A DNA stretch of 64,000 nucleotides from Pseudokordiimonas caeni. GTDB lineage: Bacteria; Pseudomonadota; Alphaproteobacteria; Sphingomonadales; Kordiimonadaceae. The stretch spans positions 434,001-498,000 of the forward strand of contig NZ_JAPPRR010000001.1 in NCBI RefSeq assembly GCF_026719705.1. The letters run 5' to 3'. A program made the translations under genes and the position numbers. Shown here one piece after another: positions 17,280-24,629 of this stretch. How positions within the stretch are numbered: the stretch's first letter is position 1; each line of letters starts with the position of its first letter. The notes under the pieces were generated by a model. It saw nothing but the letters and a program-made list of their open reading frames with translations. It searched no databases and was not told the origin of the DNA.

Positions 17280-17309
17280 GCCATCGCGGGACATGGTCCC
17301 TAAGATGGC
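17280..17309 (+). promoter_or_regulatory. Nested hairpin in the gamma-glutamyltransferase leader
   Basis: GCCATC-GC-GGGAC-ATG-GTCCC-TAA-GATGGC: an outer 6-bp and an inner 5-bp stem, perfectly paired apart from a small internal loop, ending 34 bases before the start codon at 17344. It could be an mRNA structure or an operator; nothing in the sequence decides between them. Confidence 0.4.
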
Positions 17310-17343
17310 GTTCGAAACAAGAAAACCAGTAAGGGGGTAAAGA

Positions 17344-19134
17344 ATGATTGGCAAGACACGCTTGCTTGCGGCGCTCGCCGTGTTCGGAGGGGTGATGATC
17401 GGATTTGGGGACAGTATCAAAGCGGACGATCTGGTGGCACGCGGTGACAACCGCGGCACCCGGATCAATGGGGCAGACTGGGCAACGCGAAGCCCCGTGC
17501 TCGCGACGAACGGTATGGTCGCAACTTCACAGCCTCTCGCCACACAGGCGGCACTCGACATCCTGAAAGCCGGTGGCACGGCGGTGGACGCCGCGATTGC
17601 CGCAAACGCCGTCCTCGGCCTTGTCGAACCCACGGGCAACGGCATGGGCGGAGACCTGTTCGCCATCGTCTGGGACCCGAATACGAAGAAACTTCACGGT
17701 CTCAATGCCTCCGGCCACAGCCCGAAAGGGCAGACGCTGGATGACCTCAAGGCCAAGCTGAAGGCCAAGGGGCTTGATGCCATTCCGGGCTGGGGCGTGC
17801 TGCCGGTAACCGTGCCCGGCGCAGTCGACGGCTGGTTCACCCTGCACAGCAGGTTCGGCAAGCTGCCGATGAAGGAAAATCTGGCGCCGGCCATCCATTA
17901 TGCGCGGGAAGGCTATCCGGTCACCCAGCTCATTTCCTATTATATGCAGCGCTCGCAGCCGATGTTCGAAGCGAAGTTCGAGGCCGGCGTGCTGGAGGAA
18001 ATCGACAATTACCGCAAGACCTACCTGATTGATGGCAAGGCGCCGGTCGAGGGCCAGATTTTCAAAAATCCCGATCTCGCCAATACGCTTGAGGCAATCG
18101 CCAAGGGTGGTCGCGACGCCTTTTACAATGGCCCGCTGACCGACACGATGGTCGCCTATTTCAAACGCCTTGGCGGCGCGCTGACGAAGGACGATTTCGC
18201 CAGCCAGCATGCCGATTGGGTGCAGCCGGTTTCGACCAATTATCGCGGTTATGACGTGTGGGAACTGCCGCCGAACGGGCAGGGCATCGCCGTCCTGCAG
18301 ATGCTCAATATCCTTGAAGGCTATGACCTGAAAGCCATGGGCCACAATTCGGCGGATTATCTGCATGTGATGGCCGAGGCCAAGAAGCTGGTTTATGAAG
18401 ACCGCGCCCGTTTCTATGCCGATCCGAACTTCGTTGATGTGCCGGTCGAGGGGCTTCTCTCCAAGGCCTATGCCGAAAAGCGCCGCGCGCTGATTGATAT
18501 GAAGAAGGCCGCCAAGGAAGTTGATCCGGGTGACCCGATTCTCGGGCACGGCGACACGATCTATATGACGGTTGCCGACAAGGACGGCATGATGGTTTCG
18601 CTCATCCAGTCCAACTTCCGGGGTATGGGGTCGGGCCTTGTGGCAGACGGCCTTGGTTTCATGTTTCAGGACAGGGGCGAGCAGTTCGCGCTGGATGCCA
18701 GCCACCCGAATGCCTACGCGCCCGGCAAGCGGCCGTTCCACACCATCATTCCGGCCTTCATGACCAAGGACGGCAAGCCGCTCCTGTCGTTCGGCCTGAT
18801 GGGCGGTGACATGCAGCCGCAGGGGCATGTGCAGATCGTGGCCAATATCGTCGATTTCGGCATGAATGTGCAGGAAGCGGGCGATGCGGCGCGTTACTAC
18901 CACACGGGTTCGACCGAGCCTGACGTGCTGAAACGGATGACGGACGGCGGCGAACTGCAGCTTGAAACCGGTGTACCGCAGGCGGTGGCGGATGCGCTGA
19001 AGGCGCGCGGTCACAATGTGTCCTATTCGAAGGGGCCCTATGGTGGCTATCAGGCCATTCTGCGCGATCCGGAAACCGGCGTTTACTGGGGTGCCAGCGA
19101 AATGCGCAAGGACGGGATGGCGGCCGGATACTGA
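17344..19134 (+). CDS. Gamma-glutamyltransferase (Ntn-hydrolase), periplasmic
   Basis: A 596-residue exported precursor with an N-terminal signal-like segment (RLLAALAVFGGVMIGFGDS). The large-subunit part has GMVATSQPLATQAALDILKAGGTA, AIAANAVLGLVEPTGNGMGG and ELPPNGQGIAVLQMLN. The small subunit should begin at the threonine of GDTIYMTVADKDGMMVSLIQS, the place of the self-cleavage and catalytic Thr. The following FRGMGSGLVADGLGFMFQDR and PFHTIIPAFMTKDGKP are as in the YwrD/PGA-like branch. This branch lacks the lid and PLSSM loop of E. coli Ggt. It should cleave or transfer gamma-glutamyl groups from glutathione or related compounds. Start: ATG 17344 behind AGGGGG. Confidence 0.88.
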   Translation: MIGKTRLLAALAVFGGVMIGFGDSIKADDLVARGDNRGTRINGADWATRSPVLATNGMVATSQPLATQAALDILKAGGTAVDAAIAANAVLGLVEPTGNGMGGDLFAIVWDPNTKKLHGLNASGHSPKGQTLDDLKAKLKAKGLDAIPGWGVLPVTVPGAVDGWFTLHSRFGKLPMKENLAPAIHYAREGYPVTQLISYYMQRSQPMFEAKFEAGVLEEIDNYRKTYLIDGKAPVEGQIFKNPDLANTLEAIAKGGRDAFYNGPLTDTMVAYFKRLGGALTKDDFASQHADWVQPVSTNYRGYDVWELPPNGQGIAVLQMLNILEGYDLKAMGHNSADYLHVMAEAKKLVYEDRARFYADPNFVDVPVEGLLSKAYAEKRRALIDMKKAAKEVDPGDPILGHGDTIYMTVADKDGMMVSLIQSNFRGMGSGLVADGLGFMFQDRGEQFALDASHPNAYAPGKRPFHTIIPAFMTKDGKPLLSFGLMGGDMQPQGHVQIVANIVDFGMNVQEAGDAARYYHTGSTEPDVLKRMTDGGELQLETGVPQAVADALKARGHNVSYSKGPYGGYQAILRDPETGVYWGASEMRKDGMAAGY

Positions 19135-19153
19135 CCGGCCGCCCTGCGGTTTT
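19119..19153 (+). terminator. Hairpin at the end of the gamma-glutamyltransferase gene
   Basis: A 9-bp perfect stem GGCGGCCGG-N7-CCGGCCGCC spans the stop codon, followed after a few bases by GGTTTTCTATT. It lies between two convergent genes and is a plausible plus-strand terminator. Confidence 0.55.
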
Positions 19154-19156
19154 CTA

Positions 19157-19597
19157 TTACGGAACCAGAACGATCGGGATGCCGACCGTGTGCGCCAACG
19201 AGTTGGCCACACTGCCCAACAGCAGGTCGGCAACCCGGGACCGTCCACGACGGCCCACAAAGGCCATCACGGCCTTTTCTTCCTTGATGCGCTTCTTCAG
19301 CACGTCAACGGGATGCCCCCAGTGAAATTCCTTGGTGATGGTCACGCCGCTTGCCTTGTGCTTGGCGACGAGCGGATCAAGGATTTCACTGCTGGCGCGG
19401 GCTTCCTCGCCCGCCTTTTCCAGCGGCCGGGCTGCGATCTCTTCGACCGACAGCGGCTGGATGCCCGACCAGGGAATGACAGTGACCAAGCGCACTTCGG
19501 CGCCGGTCTGCTTGGCAAGCGAGACGGCCTTGTCCGTCGCGCGTTCCCCCCACTCACTGCCATCCACGGCGACCATGTAAAGTTGATGCTTAGCCAT
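19157..19597 (-). CDS. Universal stress protein UspA family, single domain
   Basis: A 146-residue cytoplasmic Usp. It begins HQLYMVAVDGSEWGERATDK and carries an intact nucleotide motif, VGRRGRSRVADLLLGSVANS, i.e. G-x2-G-x9-G-S, so it should bind ATP, unlike the tandem Usp at 13423-14283. The C-terminus is GIPIVLVP. Its ribosome site (AAAGGGAAG) lies inside the 3' arm of a 14-bp hairpin, which points to translational control or to a terminator for the upstream P450-GMC operon. Start: ATG 19597. Confidence 0.9.
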   Translation of the reverse strand: MAKHQLYMVAVDGSEWGERATDKAVSLAKQTGAEVRLVTVIPWSGIQPLSVEEIAARPLEKAGEEARASSEILDPLVAKHKASGVTITKEFHWGHPVDVLKKRIKEEKAVMAFVGRRGRSRVADLLLGSVANSLAHTVGIPIVLVP

Positions 19598-19604
19598 TGA
19601 AACT

Positions 19605-19648
19605 TCCCTTTCGCTGTTTGACTGGTATCAAGCTAACAGCGAAAGGGA
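19605..19648 (-). promoter_or_regulatory. Long hairpin sequestering the usp ribosome site
   Basis: TCCCTTTCGCTGTT at 19605-19618 and AACAGCGAAAGGGA at 19635-19648 pair perfectly over 14 bp around a 16-nt loop. Read on the minus strand the 3' arm contains AAAGGGA, the Shine-Dalgarno sequence of the usp gene, whose ATG comes 7 bases later. The structure sits in the 76-base gap between the GMC oxidoreductase stop and the usp start. No T-run follows, so a translational switch or processing site is more likely than a plain terminator. Confidence 0.6.
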
Positions 19649-19673
19649 GGGGGCTTTTTGCGCAAGATCAATT

Positions 19674-21290
19674 TCAGGCGCGATAGGCGGCCTTGATGAA
19701 ATCGGCGCAGCGTTCGGCGATCATGATTGTGGGCGCGTTGGTATTGCCGCCAATCAGACGCGGCATGACCGAGGCGTCGGCAACCCGCAGGCCGGTGAGA
19801 CCAACGACCTTCAGTTCCGGGTCCACCACGCTTGTGGTATTGTCGGCCGGGCCCATGGCGCAGGTACCAACGGGGTGATAGATCGTCTCAGCCAGATCGC
19901 GGATCGCAGCATCCGTGCCGGCGTCATCATCGATATCGATGCCGTGCCACGGGTCTTTCTCACGCGCGATGAAGGCCGCGAGCGCGGGCTGCCGGTACAT
20001 GCGGCGGACAAGCTTCACGCCTTCGCGCATCACGCGCAGGTCTTCGGCCTCGCTCAGGTAGCCGGGATCGATTTTCGCGGGCGCCAGCGGATCGGCGCTC
20101 TGCAGGCCGATGGTACCGCGGCTGTGCGGGCGAAGCTGACACATATGGATACCCATGCCGTGCTCGTGCGGCTTTTCAAAGCCGTGGGGCACGTCCGCCA
20201 TCGCCAGCATGATATGGAACTGGATGTCGGGCCGTTCGAGTGCGGGATCGGTTTTCAGGAAAGCCCCGACCGGTGTCACGCAGTCGGATAGCGCGCCGGG
20301 CTTGTGCAGGAACCATTTGGCCATCTCGATAAGGCCCGCTACCGGCTTCTGGTAGCGCATCATCGAGATCGGGTCCTTCAGGTGGGCGTTCACATTGACG
20401 TCCAGGTGGTCCTGCATATTCTTGCCAACGCCCTTCATGGCATGCACGACCTCGATCCCGTGCGGCTTGATATCGTCGGGGTCGCCGACGCCTGAAAGCT
20501 GCAACAGTTGCGGGCTGTTGATGGCGCCGCCTGCCAGGATCACCTCGCGCGCAGCCGTGTAGGTCTCGACGGCGCCCCGGCGGCTGAGTTCCACCCCTGT
20601 GGCGCGCTTGCCATCGAACACCACACGGCGGACCTGCGCTTCCGAGAGAATCGTCAGGTTCGGGCGGTCTTTCGCGGTTTCAAGATAGGCACGGGCAACC
20701 GTCATGCGGCGGCCGTCATGGATCGTCTGGTCGTAAGGGCCCACACCTTCCTGCTGCGGGCCGTTGAAATCGTCGGTTTGCGGCAGGCCCATCTGCTTGG
20801 ATGCTTCGACGAAGGCGTCGTTAAGGGGATGGGTGGAGGTGCGCTGGGTGGTTTTCAGCGGGCCGTCCGCTGAGTGGAATTCATCCGCAGGTCGGTCGCT
20901 GCCTTCGGATTTCAGGAAATAGGGCAGGACCTTTTCCCATGTCCAGCCGGTGCAACCGGCCTGCGCCCATTCGTCATAGTCGCGGGCGTGGCCGCGCACA
21001 TAAAGCATACCGTTGATGGCGGACGAGCCACCAACCACCTTGCCGCGTGGCCAGAAAAGCTTGCGGCCGTTCAGCGCTTTCTGCGGTTCGGTCCAGTAGG
21101 ACCAGTTGATGTCGCACGGCGGCACCACCTCAGCGATCATGGCGGGCATCGAGACCTTCAATCCGCCTGATGCCTTGCCGGCCTCGATGAGCAACACGTT
21201 GAACGACGGCACTTCGGAAAGGCGCGCCGCGATGGTGCATCCCGCCGAGCCAGCGCCGACGATGATGAAATCGAAAGTCTTGTCACTCAT
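19674..21290 (-). CDS. GMC-family FAD-dependent alcohol/choline-type dehydrogenase
   Basis: A 538-residue flavoprotein. N-terminal dinucleotide fold FDFIIVGAGSAGCTIAARLS and LLIEAGKA; GMC signature 1 WPRGKVVGGSSAINGMLYVRG; signature 2 region EVILAGGAINSPQLLQLSGVG; C-terminal IYHPVGTCAMGP with the catalytic histidine, then RVADASVMPRLIGGNTNAPT. It matches the choline dehydrogenase/alcohol dehydrogenase (AlkJ, PEG dehydrogenase) group that oxidises alcohols to aldehydes. It begins 6 bases after the P450 stop, so an oxidised product of the P450 is the natural candidate substrate. Start: ATG 21290. Confidence 0.9.
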   Translation of the reverse strand: MSDKTFDFIIVGAGSAGCTIAARLSEVPSFNVLLIEAGKASGGLKVSMPAMIAEVVPPCDINWSYWTEPQKALNGRKLFWPRGKVVGGSSAINGMLYVRGHARDYDEWAQAGCTGWTWEKVLPYFLKSEGSDRPADEFHSADGPLKTTQRTSTHPLNDAFVEASKQMGLPQTDDFNGPQQEGVGPYDQTIHDGRRMTVARAYLETAKDRPNLTILSEAQVRRVVFDGKRATGVELSRRGAVETYTAAREVILAGGAINSPQLLQLSGVGDPDDIKPHGIEVVHAMKGVGKNMQDHLDVNVNAHLKDPISMMRYQKPVAGLIEMAKWFLHKPGALSDCVTPVGAFLKTDPALERPDIQFHIMLAMADVPHGFEKPHEHGMGIHMCQLRPHSRGTIGLQSADPLAPAKIDPGYLSEAEDLRVMREGVKLVRRMYRQPALAAFIAREKDPWHGIDIDDDAGTDAAIRDLAETIYHPVGTCAMGPADNTTSVVDPELKVVGLTGLRVADASVMPRLIGGNTNAPTIMIAERCADFIKAAYRA

Positions 21291-21296
21291 ACAGGA

Positions 21297-22631
21297 TCAG
21301 TCCAAAGGCTCGAGGGTGATGGGCAGGCCGTCGACCGGTCTGATCAGCGGCAGGATCTGGAATTTGGTAGAATAGCCTTCGGGCAGGGCAATCCGCCAGT
21401 AGGGCAGCAGGTGGGCCATCAGCACTTTCGCCTGCATATAGGCGAAGTGGAGCCCGAGGCACATGTGGGCACCACCCCCGAAGGGAATCCAGGCATATTT
21501 GTGCCGGCCCTTGCTGTTTTCGGGCGTGAAGCGCAGCGGATCGAACTTCCCGGGTTCCGGCCACAATTCCTCGCTCCGGTGCGTGTAAACCGCACTGATG
21601 CCGACCGTGGTGCCCTTAGGGATCGTATAGCCGGCGAATTCCACATCACGCACAGTCTTGCGTGGCATCGCGGGCACCGGCGGGTTCATGCGCAGGGCTT
21701 CCTTGAAGGCATATTCCGTCAGCGTCAGTTCGCCCATCCGGTCATAGGGCAGGCGGCCTTCGTTGAGGCCAAGCGCGGCAATTTCCTCGCGGAGCTTGTC
21801 CTGCCAGTCGGTATGGCGGCCGAGCTCGTATACAAGCGTTGTGACAGACGAGGTGATGGTGTCATGGGCGGCAAGCCACATGAAGATCATATGGTCGATC
21901 ACCTCCTGATCGGTGAAGGCATTGCCGTTTTCGTCCTTCGCATTCACCAGCTGGGTGAACATGTCGGTGCCTTCGCGGCCGCGCCGTTCGGGGATCAGGC
22001 CGCGCAGATAGTCCACAATGAACTTGCGGCCCTTTACGCCCTTCGCCATCTGGGTGCCGGGGATCGGCACGCGCACGACAGCAACAGCGGCAAGGACCAT
22101 ATCGGTCATGGCATGGAAGATTTTCTTGTTGTCCTCGCTATCGGGATCGATGCCGAGGAAAACGGCGGAGGCCATATCAAGCGTCAGCTGTTTGATCGCG
22201 GGATAAAAGGCGAAATGCTTCATCTCGCCCCAGCGCGCGATGCGCTTCGGGATCTCGTCATTCAGCCGGTCCATATAGCCTTGCATCGGGCCCGTTTTGA
22301 AGGCGGCAGCCATGATGTGGCGGTGGGCCTTGTGCTCGTCGAAATCCATCAGCATCAGGCCGCGCGGGAACAGGCGGACCAGATAATTGTTCCAGCCCCC
22401 CTCGCTCGAGAAATTGCGGCCCTTGTCCATGAGGACGAACTCGTTCGCCTCGGGGCTCAGCATATTCACCTGATCATGGAAAAAGGCGTTCGACCGGTAC
22501 ACGGACCCATATTGCTGGCGCATCCGCTTGCCGTAAGCTTCCGAGTCTCTCAGAAGTTCAAGCGTGTGGCCGAGGATCGGCAAGCCGCGATCCCCCGGAA
22601 TATCTTCAAGTCTGGCTTGGCGCGCTGTCAT
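21297..22631 (-). CDS. Cytochrome P450 monooxygenase
   Basis: A 444-residue soluble P450 with all core motifs: I-helix oxygen-binding AAHDTITSSVTTLVYELG, K-helix FKEALRMNPPVPAMPRKTV (E-x-x-R), and heme loop WIPFGGGAHMCLGLHFAYMQ with the axial cysteine. The N-terminus (LPILGHTLELLRDSEAYGKR; YRSNAFFHDQVNML) and FGGGAHMCLG look more like the CYP26/CYP51/CYP120-type cluster than the CYP153 alkane hydroxylases; I do not assign a family. No redox partner gene adjoins. It is the first gene of an operon with the GMC oxidoreductase. A TGGACT-N4-AGTCCA palindrome lies 34 bases upstream, shared with the efflux/TetR region. Confidence 0.92.
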   Translation of the reverse strand: MTARQARLEDIPGDRGLPILGHTLELLRDSEAYGKRMRQQYGSVYRSNAFFHDQVNMLSPEANEFVLMDKGRNFSSEGGWNNYLVRLFPRGLMLMDFDEHKAHRHIMAAAFKTGPMQGYMDRLNDEIPKRIARWGEMKHFAFYPAIKQLTLDMASAVFLGIDPDSEDNKKIFHAMTDMVLAAVAVVRVPIPGTQMAKGVKGRKFIVDYLRGLIPERRGREGTDMFTQLVNAKDENGNAFTDQEVIDHMIFMWLAAHDTITSSVTTLVYELGRHTDWQDKLREEIAALGLNEGRLPYDRMGELTLTEYAFKEALRMNPPVPAMPRKTVRDVEFAGYTIPKGTTVGISAVYTHRSEELWPEPGKFDPLRFTPENSKGRHKYAWIPFGGGAHMCLGLHFAYMQAKVLMAHLLPYWRIALPEGYSTKFQILPLIRPVDGLPITLEPLD

Positions 22632-22664
22632 AATGCCCTCCCTTGCATGTCAGACCGGCCTTCT

Positions 22665-22680
22665 TGGACTGTAAAGTCCA
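22665..22680. promoter_or_regulatory. TetR-type palindrome upstream of the P450-GMC operon
   Basis: TGGACT-GTAA-AGTCCA, perfect 6-bp arms, 34 bases before the P450 start. The arms and the right flank (AGTCCAG-T-AAAT) match the site at 41881-41896 between the RND adaptor and the TetR gene (AGTCCAG-A-AAAT). Inference: both are bound by the TetR protein encoded at 41985-42680. Confidence 0.68.
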
Positions 22681-22765
22681 GTAAATGAGTGTAGGCGAGC
22701 CTGCGGGCCTGTCAATTCTTTTACGCGGCCCTTCCGGGTGTGACGATGTGCCGCTTTCAGAAAAC

Positions 22766-22779
22766 TTGCAAGGATGCAA
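22766..22779. promoter_or_regulatory. Small palindrome upstream of the second DUF2946-like gene
   Basis: TTGCA-AGGA-TGCAA lies 22 bases before the start codon at 22802. Its position would suit an operator of a metal-responsive regulator, but the arms are short and chance is possible. Confidence 0.3.
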
Positions 22780-22801
22780 AGGCCGCGCTAGAGGCACCAA
22801 C

Positions 22802-23221
22802 ATGCACGCCTTCGATTCCCAAATGCGCCATGCCGCCAAGCTGATGCGCCTCCTGCATGCCCGGATGCCGATTTTTGCGGTGGCGATGCTCGTGCTCTGG
22901 CAGGGAATCGTCGGTGCCAGCGTGATGGCTGGCGACAACCAGCTGCTCGGTGCCCGGCCCGCTGCCTTGTCCTATATGGTGGACGGCGAACGGGTCCAGC
23001 TTCCGGCGTCGCTTGCCTATTGCAACTTTTCGGACGGCGAAACGGACAGCAAGGGCGCCTGCCCGGATTGCGCCGGCGCGACCGCAGTTGCCCTCGTCAC
23101 GCCAATCCTTTCCTTGCCGCAGATTGTAGGCAGCCTCTCGGTCTTGCCGGCTGCCTTGCGGCATCTCGTCGGTATTGCCCCGGCCGCCCGGTCGGCGCGG
23201 GATCCGCCCCTTTCTTTCTGA
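22802..23221 (+). CDS. DUF2946-like small membrane/exported protein
   Basis: A 139-residue protein with one N-terminal hydrophobic helix (RMPIFAVAMLVLWQGIVGAS), a Cys-containing middle (AYCNFSD and GACPDCAG, a CPxC-type pair), a second hydrophobic stretch and a tail AARSARDPPLSF. The tail almost repeats that of the protein at 5757-6062 (ARSSRDPPVSA), and size and layout fit DUF2946. The cysteines suggest metal or redox chemistry. Start: ATG 22802 behind GAGG. The Met/His-rich outer-membrane protein follows 66 bases downstream, so the pair may handle copper or a similar metal. Confidence 0.65.
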   Translation: MHAFDSQMRHAAKLMRLLHARMPIFAVAMLVLWQGIVGASVMAGDNQLLGARPAALSYMVDGERVQLPASLAYCNFSDGETDSKGACPDCAGATAVALVTPILSLPQIVGSLSVLPAALRHLVGIAPAARSARDPPLSF

Positions 23222-23287
23222 GAATTCGACCTGTTCGACCCGGCGCTATCCGCAGCCGGGCCTATTCCTTTGAAAGAAAGACACATC

Positions 23288-24238
23288 ATGACTTTGAACA
23301 AATCCTCGGCGGCCCTGATGCTGGCTGCTGCATCCGCCCTGTTTTCAACTGCAGCCACCGCCCATGACGGTGATGGTTATAGTGCCCGCGTGGACGACCA
23401 CGCCCCGATCGGTGTGATGGCCGATCATTTCCACCGCAAGGGTGAGTGGATGGCCTCGGCCCGCCTGATGCTGATGTCGATGGACGATCCCCGGATGGCG
23501 ACCGGCGCCCAGAAAATGTCGGGCACCATGGTGATGGCCGGGATGATGTATGCGCCCGCCGACTGGGTCACCCTCACGGCTGGCCTTTCGTGGGCCGATC
23601 GCGACATAACGATGGCGATGCCCATGGGCGGGATGATGGGCGGCACGATGGAAAGCGAAATGTCGGCAAAAGGTATTGGCGACCTGAAGCTGAACGCGCT
23701 GTTTCCGGTCATCGCCGATAAGGAAAATCGTTTCCTCCTGAAGGCCGGCATCACCCTGCCGACCGGCAAGAACGGCCTCGAGAGCGACGCGGGCACCCGG
23801 TTGATGGCCAGCATGCAGCCGGGCACCGGATCCTATGCTTTCACGCCGGCCGCGACCTATGTGCGGTTCGGCGAGGGCTGGTCACTTGGCCTGCAAGCGG
23901 CCGCTGACCTCTATCTTGATCACAATGATTACGGTGAAAAGACCGGCGACCAGTATAAGGCGACGGCCTGGGCATCCTATACGCTTGTCGATAATCTCAG
24001 CGCTTCCGTCCGTGTTGCGCAGGCGTGGGACAAGCCGCTGAAGTCAGCCATGGTGATGGGCGGTGAAACCTCTACGCAGACGACGCTTCTTGGCGGGTTC
24101 AATTATGTGATCCGCTCGGGCGCGCTCAAGGGTAACCGTTTCGCGGTCGAGGTCGGCCTGCCGGTCGGCGGGGATCGTGGCTGGCGGCCGCTGAAGCCCG
24201 ATACATCGCTGACGCTCGGCTGGCAGCTCGCCTGGTAA
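23288..24238 (+). CDS. Met-rich outer-membrane beta-barrel protein, probably metal (copper) related
   Basis: A 316-residue exported protein: signal peptide ending near STAATAHDGDG, then DHAPIGVMADHFHRKGEWMA, a methionine-rich region (MLMSMDDPRMATG; MVMAGMMYAPADW; MAMPMGGMMGGTM) and alternating beta-strands to a C-terminal aromatic (TLGWQLAW). The APIGVMADH(F/M)H-K-GEWM opening and the Met-rich strands are familiar from outer-membrane proteins, often misnamed alpha-amylase or transporter, that sit next to copper-resistance genes. The role is not established. Neighbour upstream is the DUF2946-like gene. A strong terminator follows 9 bases past the stop. Confidence 0.7.
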   Translation: MTLNKSSAALMLAAASALFSTAATAHDGDGYSARVDDHAPIGVMADHFHRKGEWMASARLMLMSMDDPRMATGAQKMSGTMVMAGMMYAPADWVTLTAGLSWADRDITMAMPMGGMMGGTMESEMSAKGIGDLKLNALFPVIADKENRFLLKAGITLPTGKNGLESDAGTRLMASMQPGTGSYAFTPAATYVRFGEGWSLGLQAAADLYLDHNDYGEKTGDQYKATAWASYTLVDNLSASVRVAQAWDKPLKSAMVMGGETSTQTTLLGGFNYVIRSGALKGNRFAVEVGLPVGGDRGWRPLKPDTSLTLGWQLAW

Positions 24239-24247
24239 CAAAAGACA

Positions 24248-24275
24248 AGGCGCCGGGGCTTCCGGCGCCTTTTTC
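24248..24275. terminator. Intrinsic terminator, probably bidirectional
   Basis: AGGCGCCGG-GGCTT-CCGGCGCCT followed by TTTTC on the plus strand, and by TTGTCTTTTGTT when read on the minus strand. It closes the outer-membrane protein gene and the convergent monooxygenase-like gene. Confidence 0.9.
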
Positions 24276-24629
24276 TCAGATGTCGTCGAGGCCGAGAGCG
24301 TAGGTGCGTTCCACCTTCGCGACACGGGTGATATAGGCGCGGTACCAGCGTTTCTGGCCAGCGGCTTGCGCGGCGCGGTGGTCGGCGTTTTTCTTCCAGG
24401 CCTTGATGGCGGCCTCGTCCCGCCAGTAGCTGACGGTGATGCCGACACCTTCGGTGTCGCGCACGCTTTCAACGCCCAGATAGCCATCCTGCTGTGCCGC
24501 CAGTTCGACCATCGCTTCGGCCGTCTGGGCATAGGCGTCGGGCTCGGCGTCGTTGCGGATGTTCGAGAATATGACTGCGTAATAAGGTGGTTCGGGGGTG
24601 CGGGCGAGGGGGCTGCCGTGACTGCTCAT
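24276..24629 (-). CDS. Antibiotic biosynthesis monooxygenase (ABM) domain protein
   Basis: A 117-residue ferredoxin-like-fold protein: [12 protein letters not shown], then [39 protein letters not shown] and [20 protein letters not shown]. This is the ABM/YgiN-type pattern (E-x-A-x-x-QxG, SYW.d..a...W...)H. Such small proteins may be monooxygenases or isomerases or have other roles; the substrate is unknown. Its ATG overlaps the stop codon of the 5-oxoprolinase gene by 4 bases (24626-24629), so it is translationally coupled to that gene. Confidence 0.85.
   Translation of the reverse strand: MSSHGSPLARTPEPPYYAVIFSNIRNDAEPDAYAQTAEAMVELAAQQDGYLGVESVRDTEGVGITVSYWRDEAAIKAWKKNADHRAAQAAGQKRWYRAYITRVAKVERTYALGLDDI

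Noticed and set aside
17527-19260. 577-residue minus-strand frame
   Set aside because: Antisense to gamma-glutamyltransferase, which carries the catalytic Thr motif and signal peptide.
21297-22631. P450 as a CYP153 alkane hydroxylase with an AlkJ-like partner
   Set aside because: The heme loop FGGGAHMCLG and N-terminus do not look like CYP153; only the general P450 and GMC assignments are safe.
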